Assembly (NCBI RefSeq): GCF_026672275.1
Contig: NZ_JANQCD010000013.1
Coordinates: 59,044-123,043, forward strand
Direction: 5' to 3'
Length of the DNA: 64,000 bases
Source: Marinifilum sp. D737
Lineage (GTDB): Bacteria > Bacteroidota > Bacteroidia > Bacteroidales > Marinifilaceae
Under the pieces are notes generated by a model. It was not told the origin of the DNA. It worked only from the letters and a program-made list of their open reading frames with translations, and did not search any database. Positions within the stretch are counted from its first letter, which is position 1; each line of letters starts with the position of its first letter. Positions 18,317 to 27,671 of the stretch are shown one piece after another. Both the position numbers and the translations under genes were made by a program.

Positions 18317-19186
18317 ATGGCTAATTTAAAAGAAATTCGTACTCGTATTTCGTCGGTTCAGAAAACCAAACAGGTTACTGCAGCGATGAAAATGGTTTCT
18401 GCTGCTAAATTGAAAAAAGCGCAGGATGCCATCGTACAAATTCGTCCGTATGCCGATAAATTACATGAGATTCTTTCGAATCTTACAGGAAGCTTAAATC
18501 CTGATGATAATTTGTATGGTATTGAGCGAAAAGCCGACAAAATATTATTGATCGCAATTACCTCGAATAAGGGACTTTGTGGTGCTTTTAATTCAAATGT
18601 AATCAAGCAGGTTAATGTGCTTTCTGATGGAATGTATGCTGAGCAAAATCAAAAAGGGAATCTTGATGTGCTTTGTATTGGTAAGCAGGCTAATGAAATA
18701 TTGAAGAAGACTCATAAAGTAATTGGCGAACGCAATAGCTTGTACGATGATTTGAGTTTTGAGAATGTTTCGGCATTGGCAGAATCAATCATGGAAGAAT
18801 TTGTAGAAGGAAAATACGATAAGGTAGAGTTGGTATACAACCAGTTTAAAAATGCTGGTGTGCAGATTTTAACTACCGAACAATTCTTACCTGTTCAGCA
18901 CGAAGAGGAGGAGAACAATGTTCAGTCGGATTACATTTTTGAGCCAAACAAAGAAGAGATTGTTCAGGATTTGATTCCTAAATCACTAAAGACTCAATTC
19001 TTTAAAGCAATGTTGGATTCATTTGCTTCTGAGCATGGTGCGCGTATGACTGCAATGCATAAAGCAACCGATAATGCTTCTGATTTGATTCAGGATTTGA
19101 ACCTAACATACAACAAGGCACGTCAGGCTGCAATTACCAACGAAATTTTGGAGATTGTGTCAGGAGCGAACGCCTTAGCCCAATAA
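18317..19186 (+). CDS. atpG: ATP synthase F1 subunit gamma
   Basis: A 289-residue central rotor shaft. The N-terminal MANLKEIRTRISSVQKTKQVT and C-terminal EILEIVSGANAL are the family signatures of the two helices of the coiled-coil axle. The ATG at 18317 is chosen over a TTG three codons upstream because MANLKEIR is the standard start. It is the last gene of this operon and is followed by a strong terminator. The beta and epsilon genes are 18.6 kb away. Confidence 0.96.
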   Translation: MANLKEIRTRISSVQKTKQVTAAMKMVSAAKLKKAQDAIVQIRPYADKLHEILSNLTGSLNPDDNLYGIERKADKILLIAITSNKGLCGAFNSNVIKQVNVLSDGMYAEQNQKGNLDVLCIGKQANEILKKTHKVIGERNSLYDDLSFENVSALAESIMEEFVEGKYDKVELVYNQFKNAGVQILTTEQFLPVQHEEEENNVQSDYIFEPNKEEIVQDLIPKSLKTQFFKAMLDSFASEHGARMTAMHKATDNASDLIQDLNLTYNKARQAAITNEILEIVSGANALAQ

Positions 19187-19247
19187 GCCAAAAAAGTAGC
19201 TTAAAAGGGATAAAAAGACCATATTTAAAAGATTTATATTGCTGCGA

Positions 19248-19279
19248 AACCTCATCCTGTTTGGATGAGGTTTTTTTTT
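19248..19279 (+). terminator. Intrinsic terminator of the atpB-G operon
   Basis: A perfect 10-bp stem AACCTCATCC (19248-19257) / GGATGAGGTT (19263-19272) with a TGTTT loop and a run of T. Confidence 0.93.
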
Positions 19280-19325
19280 GATTCAATTTTTATTCTGCAC
19301 GATTGAAAATTTTTATTAAATTCGA

Positions 19326-19337
19326 ATGTTCAAACAT
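19326..19337. promoter_or_regulatory. Candidate GntR operator, copy 1 (ATGTTCAAACAT)
   Basis: A 12-bp imperfect inverted repeat with ATGTT/AACAT arms. It overlaps the probable transcription start of the GntR gene: a -7-like TAAATTCG lies at 19317-19324. The same 12-mer recurs at 22244-22255 at the start of the GH92 gene. GntR-family operators are commonly short palindromes of the GT...AC type. Binding is inferred. Confidence 0.4.
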
Positions 19338-19346
19338 ATGTACAAA

Positions 19347-20075
19347 ATGGAATTAAAGATAGATCACAATAGTCCGTTGCCTCTTCATGCGCAGGTGGAA
19401 CTACTATTAAGAAAGATGATCGAGCTTCCTGAATACAAGAACGGAGGGTTCTTACCAAAGGAAGTTGATTTAGCAAAGCGTTTGGGAATTTCCAGAAATA
19501 CTTTGCGACAGGCAACCAATAAGCTGGAGTATGAAGGGCTGTTGATTCGTAAAAAAGGAATTGGGACTAAGGTTGCTGAAAAAGGGATCACTACGAATCT
19601 CGACAATTGGCAAAGTTTTACACAGGAGATGTCGGATCAGGGCGTTGATTTTGTTAATTTCCTGATTGAAGCCAAATGGGTGAAGGCTTCTGCGAAAGTT
19701 GCCAGCTTTTTTGGTATAAAAGAATCGGATAAGGTACTTTGTTTGTCCAGGTTGAGAGGTTTTACCGATGGTCCTTTTGTGTTTTTTGAAAGCTACTTTC
19801 ATCCTAGAATAGGTATGACTGGAGACGAAGACTTTTCAAAGCCTTTGTATGGTATTTTGGAAAATAAATACCATGTGGTGCCGTCAATATCTAAAGAGGA
19901 AATCAAAGCAAAACTAGCATCAAAGATTACTGCTGATCGTCTGCAAATTAAAAAAGGAGATCCAATTTTGGTTCGTGAGCGCTATGTATCGGATCCTGGT
20001 AATCGACCTTTGGAATACAATATTGGTTTCTATATTGCCGAAAAATTTACCTATTCCATTACCATCACCAGATAA
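19347..20075 (+). CDS. GntR-family transcriptional regulator with UTRA domain
   Basis: A 242-residue regulator of the HutC subfamily. The N-terminal winged helix (about 10-75) includes LAKRLGISRNTLRQATNKLEYEG. The rest is a UTRA effector domain (about 90-240, ending RPLEYNIGFYIAEKF), which usually binds sugar phosphates or similar small ligands. It heads the mannoside cluster and ends three bases before the ROK kinase gene, so it probably controls these genes and itself. The start at 19347 (MELKIDHNSPLPLHAQ) fits the family and leaves the candidate operator in the leader. ATGs at 19326 and 19338 are alternatives. Confidence 0.9.
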   Translation: MELKIDHNSPLPLHAQVELLLRKMIELPEYKNGGFLPKEVDLAKRLGISRNTLRQATNKLEYEGLLIRKKGIGTKVAEKGITTNLDNWQSFTQEMSDQGVDFVNFLIEAKWVKASAKVASFFGIKESDKVLCLSRLRGFTDGPFVFFESYFHPRIGMTGDEDFSKPLYGILENKYHVVPSISKEEIKAKLASKITADRLQIKKGDPILVRERYVSDPGNRPLEYNIGFYIAEKFTYSITITR

Positions 20076-20078
20076 AGT

Positions 20079-21014
20079 ATGAAAAAACAGATTGCCATAG
20101 GAATAGATGTTGGAGGTAGCCATGCAAGTTGTGCTGCTTTTGATTTAACAGAAAAGCGATTGATACCTGCCAGCATTTCGCATGTTCCCTTGAATAACCA
20201 AGGAAGTAAAACTGAAGTTATTGATGGGTTTGTTTCACTCATTCAAGATTGTGTCGGTAAGCTAAGTACTGAATCTCTGGTAGGAATTGGAATCGCTATG
20301 CCCGGGCCTTTTGATTACGAAAAAGGGCTTGGCCTGTTTACAGGAGAAAATGCCAAATTTCAATGCCTGAATAAGGTGAATGTTGAGGTGGAATTAAAGG
20401 AAAGATTGAATTTACCTGAAACTCCTGTTCGATTTATCAATGATGCTACTGCCTTTGCCATAGGAGAGTATTTTTTAGGCCAATTAAAGGGCTTTAAACA
20501 TACATTGGCAATCACCTTAGGAACCGGTCTGGGTTCAGCTTTTTTATCTGATGGAATTCCTGTTATTGTAGATAAGAAAGTGCCTGAAAATGGCTGCATT
20601 TGGCATTTGCCTTTTGAAAAAGGTATTGCTGATGATTATTTCTCTACCAGAGGATTGGTAAACAGATATTTTGAGCGTGCCGGAATAAAACTGAAGGGAG
20701 TAAAAGAGCTTGCCGAACTGTCTAAAGAAAACCCTCTGGCTTTGGAATTATTCCACGATTTTGGAAAAAAACTTGCTTTGTTTCTCGCTTCTTGGATTAA
20801 AAGTTTTCAGGTTGAAGCCATTGTGTTTGGAGGGAATATTTCAAAAGCTTCCCATTTGTTCGATGATGCCATGAATGAACAATTTAAAAAGGAAGGCTTA
20901 CTCGTTAAAATCAACTATTCCGAATTGCAGGAATCAGCTGCATTTGTGGGAGGAGCTCAATTACACGATGAGGAGTTTTGGAGCTTTGTGAAGAGTCAAT
21001 TAAAATATATGTAA
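20079..21014 (+). CDS. ROK-family sugar kinase, probably for mannose or glucose
   Basis: A 311-residue cytoplasmic kinase. The ATP-binding motif IGIDVGGSHASCAAFD is at the N-terminus, the second phosphate motif is LAITLGTGLGSA, and the catalytic aspartate is in RFINDATAFAIGE. The usual ROK zinc motif (GH...CxCGxxGCxE) is absent: the matching stretch reads ENGCIWHLPFEKGIADDYF. In context it would phosphorylate mannose released by the alpha-mannosidases to mannose-6-phosphate, the substrate of the isomerase further down. The sugar cannot be read from sequence alone. Confidence 0.85.
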   Translation: MKKQIAIGIDVGGSHASCAAFDLTEKRLIPASISHVPLNNQGSKTEVIDGFVSLIQDCVGKLSTESLVGIGIAMPGPFDYEKGLGLFTGENAKFQCLNKVNVEVELKERLNLPETPVRFINDATAFAIGEYFLGQLKGFKHTLAITLGTGLGSAFLSDGIPVIVDKKVPENGCIWHLPFEKGIADDYFSTRGLVNRYFERAGIKLKGVKELAELSKENPLALELFHDFGKKLALFLASWIKSFQVEAIVFGGNISKASHLFDDAMNEQFKKEGLLVKINYSELQESAAFVGGAQLHDEEFWSFVKSQLKYM

Positions 21015-21032
21015 TCAGTTAAGCAATACTAT

Positions 21033-22202
21033 ATGAACACATCAAAAACCAACACGATACTCCCGGTTCTTCTTTCCTTTTTTGTAATCAGTTTTGTTGA
21101 TCTGGTAGGAACTGGAGTGGATGAGTTAAAGCAGAATTCCAATACTCCTGAATATCTCTTGCAGTTAATTCCATTTGTTGCATTCATTTGGTTCTTTCTT
21201 TTGTCGGTGCCTGCTGGAATCTGGCAAGCTAAAATGGGTAAAAAGAAGGTATTAAATGTTGCTATCCTGGTAACAGCGATTGGCTTGTTTGTTCCTGTAT
21301 TGGGAAATAATTTGCCTGTAATATTAGTAGCATTCTCCTTATTGGGAATTGGAAATACAATCATGCAGGTCGCCGCCAATCCTCTTTTGGTGGATGTCGT
21401 GTCAGATGATAAAGCTTCAAGTTATTTGAGCCTTTCCCAGTTTATCAAATCCTTAGGTTCGATGATAGGGCCTTTTGTGGCTGCGGTTATTGGACCATTT
21501 CTGGCAAGTTTGTTCAACTATGAGGGAGATGGCACCTGGCGGTTTGGATTGTACCTGTTTGGCTTGATTTCCCTCTTATCTTACCTGTGGTTATCCATGA
21601 CTAATATTGAGGAAAAGCCGGTAAGTGAGGAAAAAGTGTCTGTCTTATCCTGTTTTAAACTTCTCTCTAACCGATACATTGCCTTAATGGTTTTGGGGAT
21701 TTTTGCCGTAGTTGGTATTGATGTAGCCTTGAATTCCAATATCGGTACATTCTTACATTTAAAGATAGGAGTAGGAGAAGAGGCAGCTAAATATGGAAAA
21801 TCGGTTTACTTTTTCGCTAAAATGATAGGAACATTTGCCGGAGCAATCATCCTTATGAAGTGGGATGCCAAAAAGGTTTTGGGCATTTCAAGTATATTGG
21901 CAATCCTTTCTGTTATTGCATTATCTATCACCTCAACTGAAATTCTGGCCTGGATTTTTGTAGGTGTCATCAGTTTGGGTGTATCCAATATTTTCCCTTT
22001 GATTTACTCCATTACAGTTCGCAACTATCCGCAACGAGCAAATGAAATATCAGGATTAATGATGATGGCCATTTCGGGAGGAGCCTTTTTCCCGTTTTTG
22101 GTTGGCCTGTCCATGCAGTATCACCTAAATGGAGGACTCTGGTTAATTCTTGTGCTGCTTGTCTTTATCTTCTTTTTGAGAAGAATCACACCTAAGAAAT
22201 AA
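21033..22202 (+). CDS. MFS sugar importer (FucP/GGP family)
   Basis: A 389-residue inner-membrane transporter with about twelve hydrophobic helices in two halves. Features shared with the fucose/glucose/galactose:H+ symporter family are the first-loop motif PAGIWQAKMGKKKVL, the glycine-rich GIGNTIMQVAANPLLVDVV, and ISLGVSNIFPLIYS in the second half. It lies between the ROK kinase and the first GH92 gene, so mannose or a similar hexose is the likely cargo. Confidence 0.88.
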   Translation: MNTSKTNTILPVLLSFFVISFVDLVGTGVDELKQNSNTPEYLLQLIPFVAFIWFFLLSVPAGIWQAKMGKKKVLNVAILVTAIGLFVPVLGNNLPVILVAFSLLGIGNTIMQVAANPLLVDVVSDDKASSYLSLSQFIKSLGSMIGPFVAAVIGPFLASLFNYEGDGTWRFGLYLFGLISLLSYLWLSMTNIEEKPVSEEKVSVLSCFKLLSNRYIALMVLGIFAVVGIDVALNSNIGTFLHLKIGVGEEAAKYGKSVYFFAKMIGTFAGAIILMKWDAKKVLGISSILAILSVIALSITSTEILAWIFVGVISLGVSNIFPLIYSITVRNYPQRANEISGLMMMAISGGAFFPFLVGLSMQYHLNGGLWLILVLLVFIFFLRRITPKK

Positions 22203-22229
22203 TCAATATCTATTTAAATACTTGGGAAA

Positions 22230-24578
22230 ATGCACAAATCCATATGTTCAAACATTAGCACAAACCTGCAGCGTGTTTCACTATTGCTGATGGTATTGTT
22301 TACGTCCTGTTCTTCTCATGAAGATTTGGTAAAATATGTTGATCCAAATATTGGAACGGCACATAGCAGGTGGTTTTTTTATACGCCGGCAGCTCTTCCT
22401 TTTGGAATGGCTAAACCAGCACCTTCCACCAATGGTCATTATGGGAACAAATGGGGGTGGGAAGCTGTTGGTTACGATGACCGACACGAATCCATTGAAG
22501 GGTTTGCCAATGTACATGAGTTTCAGTTGGGAGGAATTGTATTGATGCCAACCAATGGAAAACTACTTACAACTCCTGGTAAGCTTGATGAGCCTGATTT
22601 GGGTTACCGATCTCGCTTTCTGAAAGAGTCCGAAATAGCAAAGCCAGGCTACTATAAGGTTGATTTGGCAGATTACGGCATCAAAGCCGAGTTGACTTCA
22701 ACCAAAAGAGTGGCCATTCATCGATATACATACCCTGCCAATAAAAAGGCAAACTTGTTGTTCGACATTGGAAACCGACAAGGTGAAAGTGGAGTGGTTG
22801 TGAATGCTGAAGTAAAAAGGGTGGATGAGCATACCGTGGAAGGATGGGTAGAAACAGCACCCGAATACGTGAAGAAATACCAAAAAGGTTCAACGGTCAG
22901 CATGTACTTTGTTGCCAGGCTCAACAAGGCAATGAACGAGTTTGGAACATTTAAGGGTGATTCAATCTTTCCCAATCAGGATAACATATCAGGAAAGGGA
23001 GCGGGATTGTACTTTTCATTTACTCCGGAACAATCTGAAAGTATCGAGGTGCAGGTGGCTTTGTCCTATACTTCTGTTCAAAATGCTTATGAGAATATGA
23101 AAGCCGAAAGCATATCTTTTGCAGAAGCGAAAAAGCAGGCGAATCGCATTTGGAATACAGAACTGAATAAAATACAGGTACAAGGTGGTTCGGAGACTGA
23201 CAAGACTAAATTCTACACTGGCCTGTATCATGCCTTGCTGGGCAGGGGATTGGCAAATGATGTGAATGGTGCCTATCCTAAAAATGATGGTAGTATTGGT
23301 CAGTTGCCAATGAAGAGTGATGGAACCCCTCAGTTTAGTTTCTACAATACCGATGCTGTTTGGGGAGCATTTTGGAACCTTACTCAATTGTGGACTTTGG
23401 CCTGGCCCGAATATTACAACGATTTTGTTCAGACTCATCTGCAGGTATACAAGGATACTGGTTGGTTTAGCGATGGCTTAGCCAATAGCAGGTATGTTTC
23501 CGGAGTAGGTACCAACTATGTAGGGCTCATTATTGCCTCGGCATACAATTGCGGAATCAGAAATTACGATACCGATTTTGCTCTTCAGGCTGCCATCGAC
23601 AATGAATTGGGATGGGAAGGCCGACCTCTTGGGGCAGGTAAAATGGATGTGAGAAGCTTTGTAGAAAATGGATGTATTGCCCATCAGGAGGAGTGGGGAG
23701 ATATTCCTGAGGCGAGCGCATTTTCAGCATCTCATGTGTTGGAATACTCCTTCTCGGCTCATGCTGTTTCTCACTTTGCCAAGCAACTAAACAGAGGCAA
23801 GGAGGCCAAGCAATTGAAGCAACTTTCGCGTAGCTGGGAAAACATATTCGATTCTTCCACTGGTTTCATTCGACCCAAGTATGAAAAAGGGGAATTCATC
23901 TCCAATTTTGATCCTTTGGAGCCATGGAGAGGCTTTCAGGAAGGAAATGCATGGCAATACAGCTTCTATGTTCCCCATGATGCTGGCAAGCTAGTAGGTA
24001 AGATCGGGAAGGAAACATTCAATGAGAGGCTTGATTCTATATTTCTAACATCCCGTAAGAACGGTTTTGGTGGCGGACAGGAAATTAATGCCTTTTCAGG
24101 GGTAAAAACCATTTACAATCACGGGAACCAACCGAGTTTGCACATTCCGTGGTTATACAACTTCTCAGGGGAACCTGAAAAAACACAATACTGGACAAGA
24201 ACCATTTGCAATGAGTTTTATGGAGCTGATCCCATCCATGGATATGGATACGGACAGGATGAGGATCAGGGACAGTTGGGAGCATGGTACGTTATGGCCT
24301 CCATTGGCTTGTTTGATGTGGCTGGCTTAACGGGTGAAAATCCAGGCATGCAATTGGGGAGTCCTGCCTTCGATGAAATTAAAATCAAGCTAAATCCTGA
24401 TTACTATTCAGGTAAACACATCCAGATTAAGGTGAAGAATAATTCTTCCACAAAGTTTTTGGTGAAATCAGTAAAGCTAAATGGGAAAGTATTGGAAAAA
24501 CCCGCAGTCTCCTTTCAAGACCTGGTAAAAGGAGCAAAGCTGGAATTTGAAAAGAAGAATACAAACGAACTGTACTAA
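22230..24578 (+). CDS. GH92 family alpha-mannosidase lipoprotein
   Basis: A 782-residue exo-acting, calcium-dependent, inverting glycosidase. An export signal ends in the lipobox LFTSC, and an acidic stretch follows the cysteine (SSHEDL), so surface or periplasmic anchoring is likely. The GH92 features are YVDPNIGTAHSRW at the start of the mature protein, the general acid Glu571 in EGNAWQYSFYVPHD and the base region DEDQGQLGAW (Asp677-Asp679). Most characterised members have GNDDxGQ in that last position, so this is a variant subgroup. The start codon is uncertain, as a candidate operator lies just inside it. Confidence 0.9.
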   Translation: MHKSICSNISTNLQRVSLLLMVLFTSCSSHEDLVKYVDPNIGTAHSRWFFYTPAALPFGMAKPAPSTNGHYGNKWGWEAVGYDDRHESIEGFANVHEFQLGGIVLMPTNGKLLTTPGKLDEPDLGYRSRFLKESEIAKPGYYKVDLADYGIKAELTSTKRVAIHRYTYPANKKANLLFDIGNRQGESGVVVNAEVKRVDEHTVEGWVETAPEYVKKYQKGSTVSMYFVARLNKAMNEFGTFKGDSIFPNQDNISGKGAGLYFSFTPEQSESIEVQVALSYTSVQNAYENMKAESISFAEAKKQANRIWNTELNKIQVQGGSETDKTKFYTGLYHALLGRGLANDVNGAYPKNDGSIGQLPMKSDGTPQFSFYNTDAVWGAFWNLTQLWTLAWPEYYNDFVQTHLQVYKDTGWFSDGLANSRYVSGVGTNYVGLIIASAYNCGIRNYDTDFALQAAIDNELGWEGRPLGAGKMDVRSFVENGCIAHQEEWGDIPEASAFSASHVLEYSFSAHAVSHFAKQLNRGKEAKQLKQLSRSWENIFDSSTGFIRPKYEKGEFISNFDPLEPWRGFQEGNAWQYSFYVPHDAGKLVGKIGKETFNERLDSIFLTSRKNGFGGGQEINAFSGVKTIYNHGNQPSLHIPWLYNFSGEPEKTQYWTRTICNEFYGADPIHGYGYGQDEDQGQLGAWYVMASIGLFDVAGLTGENPGMQLGSPAFDEIKIKLNPDYYSGKHIQIKVKNNSSTKFLVKSVKLNGKVLEKPAVSFQDLVKGAKLEFEKKNTNELY
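22244..22255. promoter_or_regulatory. Candidate GntR operator, copy 2 (ATGTTCAAACAT)
   Basis: Identical to the 12-mer at 19326-19337. It lies five codons inside the proposed GH92 coding region, 41 bases after the end of the MFS gene. Confidence 0.35.
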
Positions 24579-24589
24579 ATGATAAACAG

Positions 24590-25882
24590 ATGAAAAAGTT
24601 AATGATTGCCCTTGCTGCAGTAAGCCTTTTGGTAAGCTGTAAGCCTGGTTCTGAGAAAAATGAGAAATTGAAGAAGTCAGTGATGGAAAATACTGATTTT
24701 AAGTTTGTGAAGCAGAAGGCGCTTGAGGTTGTGAAAACCGGGTTTAATGCAGGGGATGGCTATGGCGAAGTTTGGATTCGCGACTATGCTACCTTTATTG
24801 AACTGTCGGCAGAGGTATATCCGAAAGAGATTCTAAAGGAGAACTTACGTGTTTTCTTCCGCCTTCAGGGCAAGGATGGGAACATAATTGATGGCTTCAT
24901 TCCCAAAGAAAAAGCTGTAAATGTTGAGGGAGGATACACATACATCTACAACGATTTGGAGCCAACTTACTGTGGTCACAAGAATACGGTGGAAACCGAT
25001 CACGAGGCATCACTGGTGCAGGCGGTTTACAAGTACATTCAGAAAACGGGCGACAAAGACTTTCTTCAGGAGAAAATTGGAGAGAAAAGTGTACTTGACA
25101 GAATGGAGTGGTCCCTGGAATTTCTTTTAAATCACCGTTGGAGCAAGGAGTATGGCATGATTTGGGGAGCTACTACCTCCGATTGGGGCGATGTGCAGCA
25201 TTGTCACCCATGGGGTGTTTACATTACCGAGGATACCAAATATTGTCTTGATATTTACGATAATGCCATGTTTTTGATTGCCATCTCTGACCTTATGGAA
25301 CTGGATGCATCCAAAAAGGAGAAGTGGCAAACGATTCACGATGAGTTGGCTAAAAATACCATGAAACACCTGTGGGACAATAAAAATCAGAAGTTCATAC
25401 CTCATGTTTATCTGGATGGTTCGCCTTTTCCGAAAGACTTTAATGAGAATGAGATCTTCTATCATGGGGGAACAGCCGTAGCCATTGAGGCTGGTTTACT
25501 GAACAATGATCAAATCAAAGTTTCCCTGGATAAAATGATTGCCAACGTGAAAGCTTCCGGTGCCGCTTCAATCGGACTGACCATGTATCCACCATATCCG
25601 GAAGGATATTTTGAAAACAAGGGAATGTATCCATATGGCTATCAGAATGGGGGAGACTGGACCTGGTTCGGAGGAAGAATGATTCAGCAATTGGTGAAAT
25701 ACGGATTTGTAGAGGAAGCCTACGAGCAATTGATTCCCATGACAAAGCGTGTGGTGATGAATGATGGCTTTTATGAGTGGTACACCGAAAAGAATGAGCC
25801 AAAAGGCTCGGGAACCTTCCGTGGTTCGGCAGGTGTGTTGTATAAGGCGATTGAAATGTTAGAAGATGCAGTTGAAAAATAG
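24590..25882 (+). CDS. Six-hairpin (alpha/alpha)6 glycoside hydrolase lipoprotein
   Basis: A 430-residue lipoprotein (signal ending in LLVSC, mature end CKPGSEKN) starting 11 bases after the GH92 gene. It is helical, with acidic and aromatic motifs of a six-hairpin glycosidase: [44 protein letters not shown] and [16 protein letters not shown]. The Asp and Glu residues in WIRD and GDWTWFGG are candidate active-site residues. The exact family is not certain. GH63 or amylo-alpha-1,6-glucosidase-like clans and the GH125 alpha-1,6-mannosidases share this fold. The mannosidase neighbours favour an alpha-mannoside or glucosyl-mannoside substrate. Confidence 0.75.
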   Translation: MKKLMIALAAVSLLVSCKPGSEKNEKLKKSVMENTDFKFVKQKALEVVKTGFNAGDGYGEVWIRDYATFIELSAEVYPKEILKENLRVFFRLQGKDGNIIDGFIPKEKAVNVEGGYTYIYNDLEPTYCGHKNTVETDHEASLVQAVYKYIQKTGDKDFLQEKIGEKSVLDRMEWSLEFLLNHRWSKEYGMIWGATTSDWGDVQHCHPWGVYITEDTKYCLDIYDNAMFLIAISDLMELDASKKEKWQTIHDELAKNTMKHLWDNKNQKFIPHVYLDGSPFPKDFNENEIFYHGGTAVAIEAGLLNNDQIKVSLDKMIANVKASGAASIGLTMYPPYPEGYFENKGMYPYGYQNGGDWTWFGGRMIQQLVKYGFVEEAYEQLIPMTKRVVMNDGFYEWYTEKNEPKGSGTFRGSAGVLYKAIEMLEDAVEK

Positions 25883-25883
25883 A

Positions 25884-27653
25884 ATGGAGATGGAGAACAA
25901 AAGAAAGTCAGATCAGTATTTGCTACCCCTAAAAAGAAGTGAATCGGTAGTTGGGAAATACGATCTATATCCTTCCTTGCAAATGGAAGAAGGGAAGATT
26001 TTTGTAGGCTTGGATACATTGGCACAAGAGCTAAGCAATGAGAAAACCCTTATCATTGATGGATATGTGGGTGTTTTCTTCGACCTGATAAAGGAGAAGC
26101 TGAATGATCAGTTCCTAAACCTGGGAAAGAAGGTGAATTGGGTGCATGTTGATAAGGCCCTGAAGGATGAAGCCGGTATTGATAGAATGATAGAGCCTTT
26201 TTTGGGTGGAGACGATCCGATATTTGGGACCAAGGTGACCATTGATCTCGAGAACTTCTTTGAAATGGAGAAACTGGAGAATTTGCAGCAAGACTCCGGA
26301 GCAGACTTGAATATCATTTATGGTTCGGGAGCTGCCCTGGCCAATTGGGAAGGAAAATTGTTGTACATCGACCTGCCAAAGAATGAGCTGCAATTTAGAG
26401 CCCGCGCACAAAGTATTACCAATTTGGGGGCAAGCAAAGCCTTGGAGAGCAAACCCATGTACAAACGCTTCTATTTTGTCGATTGGATCGTTCTGAACAA
26501 GCACAAACAGGCTCTATTACCTAAGCTTGACATTCTAATCGATGAACAGCGCATTGATGAGGTGACCTGGATGAGGGGAGATGATTTGAGAGATGGCTTA
26601 CGCGAAATGGCGAATAACATCTTCCGTGTTCGTCCATGGTTTGAACCTGGGGCCTGGGGAGGCCAGTGGGTGATGGATAAGATTGATGGGCTGAACAAGG
26701 ACGTGGTGAATTATGCCTGGTCTTTTGAGTTGATTGTACCCGAAAACGGCTTGTTGTTTGAAAGCAGTGGAAAACTTCTGGAGGTTTCCTTTGACTGTAT
26801 CATGTTTCAGGAAACTGAGGCAGTCATGGGAAAACATTCACAGCAATACGGCTTTGAGTTTCCCATTCGTTTCGATTTCCTGGATACATTCGATGGGGGA
26901 AACCTATCCATTCAATGTCATCCTCAAAAAGAATATATCAACAAGCATTTTGGCGAGAGTTTCACGCAAGAGGAAACCTATTATATTCTAGATGCAGGAA
27001 AGGATGCCAAATGCTATTTGGGCTTTCAGGAAGAGATTGATCCGAAGGCATTCGAAAGCGACTTGCAATACAGCTATCAGAACAAAAAGGAGATTGATAT
27101 CACCAAACATGTGCAGGTTCACGATTCTAAAAAGCATGACCTGTTCCTGATTCCTCCGGGAACCATTCATGGGTCGGGGATTGATAATCTGGTTCTTGAA
27201 ATCAGCACTACTCCCTATATCTTTACCTTTAAGATGTATGATTGGTTGCGAGTAGATTTCGATGGGAAACCTCGTCCGATTAATGTTGAGCGTGGCATGG
27301 AAAACCTCTTTTTCGACAGAAAAGGGCAGTATGTGAAAGACAAATTGATCTCTCATCCTTACCTGTTGAATGAAGGAGCGGATTGGAAACACTATCACCT
27401 TCCGACTCATGAAAAGCATACCTATGATGTTCATCGTTATCATTTGAACACTGAAGTGGATATTGAAACAGAGAACAGATGCAATGTCCTTTCGTTGGTG
27501 GAAGGGGAAAGTATTATTGTTGAGACGCAGAACGGAATGCGACAGCGATTTAATTACGCCGAAACTTTCGTGATACCGGCTGCAGCGGTATCCTATAAAA
27601 TCATTAATGAATCGGAAGGTGAAATAATGGTGGTGAAAGCATTCATGAAATAA
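25884..27653 (+). CDS. Mannose-6-phosphate isomerase-like protein with a large N-terminal extension
   Basis: A 589-residue cytoplasmic protein. The C-terminal half is a type I phosphomannose isomerase cupin, with zinc-ligand motifs [11 protein letters not shown] and TQEETYYIL and the later [10 protein letters not shown]. It would interconvert mannose-6-P and fructose-6-P. The first 220 residues or so (including [15 protein letters not shown] and [14 protein letters not shown]) have no phosphoryl-binding P-loop that I can see and match no family I can name, although the spacing resembles a nucleotide-kinase-like fold. ATGs at 25866 (overlapping the previous gene), 25884 and 25890 are possible starts. 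Confidence 0.83.
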   Translation: MEMENKRKSDQYLLPLKRSESVVGKYDLYPSLQMEEGKIFVGLDTLAQELSNEKTLIIDGYVGVFFDLIKEKLNDQFLNLGKKVNWVHVDKALKDEAGIDRMIEPFLGGDDPIFGTKVTIDLENFFEMEKLENLQQDSGADLNIIYGSGAALANWEGKLLYIDLPKNELQFRARAQSITNLGASKALESKPMYKRFYFVDWIVLNKHKQALLPKLDILIDEQRIDEVTWMRGDDLRDGLREMANNIFRVRPWFEPGAWGGQWVMDKIDGLNKDVVNYAWSFELIVPENGLLFESSGKLLEVSFDCIMFQETEAVMGKHSQQYGFEFPIRFDFLDTFDGGNLSIQCHPQKEYINKHFGESFTQEETYYILDAGKDAKCYLGFQEEIDPKAFESDLQYSYQNKKEIDITKHVQVHDSKKHDLFLIPPGTIHGSGIDNLVLEISTTPYIFTFKMYDWLRVDFDGKPRPINVERGMENLFFDRKGQYVKDKLISHPYLLNEGADWKHYHLPTHEKHTYDVHRYHLNTEVDIETENRCNVLSLVEGESIIVETQNGMRQRFNYAETFVIPAAAVSYKIINESEGEIMVVKAFMK

Positions 27654-27671
27654 GCCAAAAAGTATAGACAT

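Noticed and set aside
24590..25882. Firm naming as GH125 exo-alpha-1,6-mannosidase
   Set aside because: Attractive by context, but the hallmark sequence around the catalytic residues of GH125 could not be confirmed, so only the fold class is claimed.
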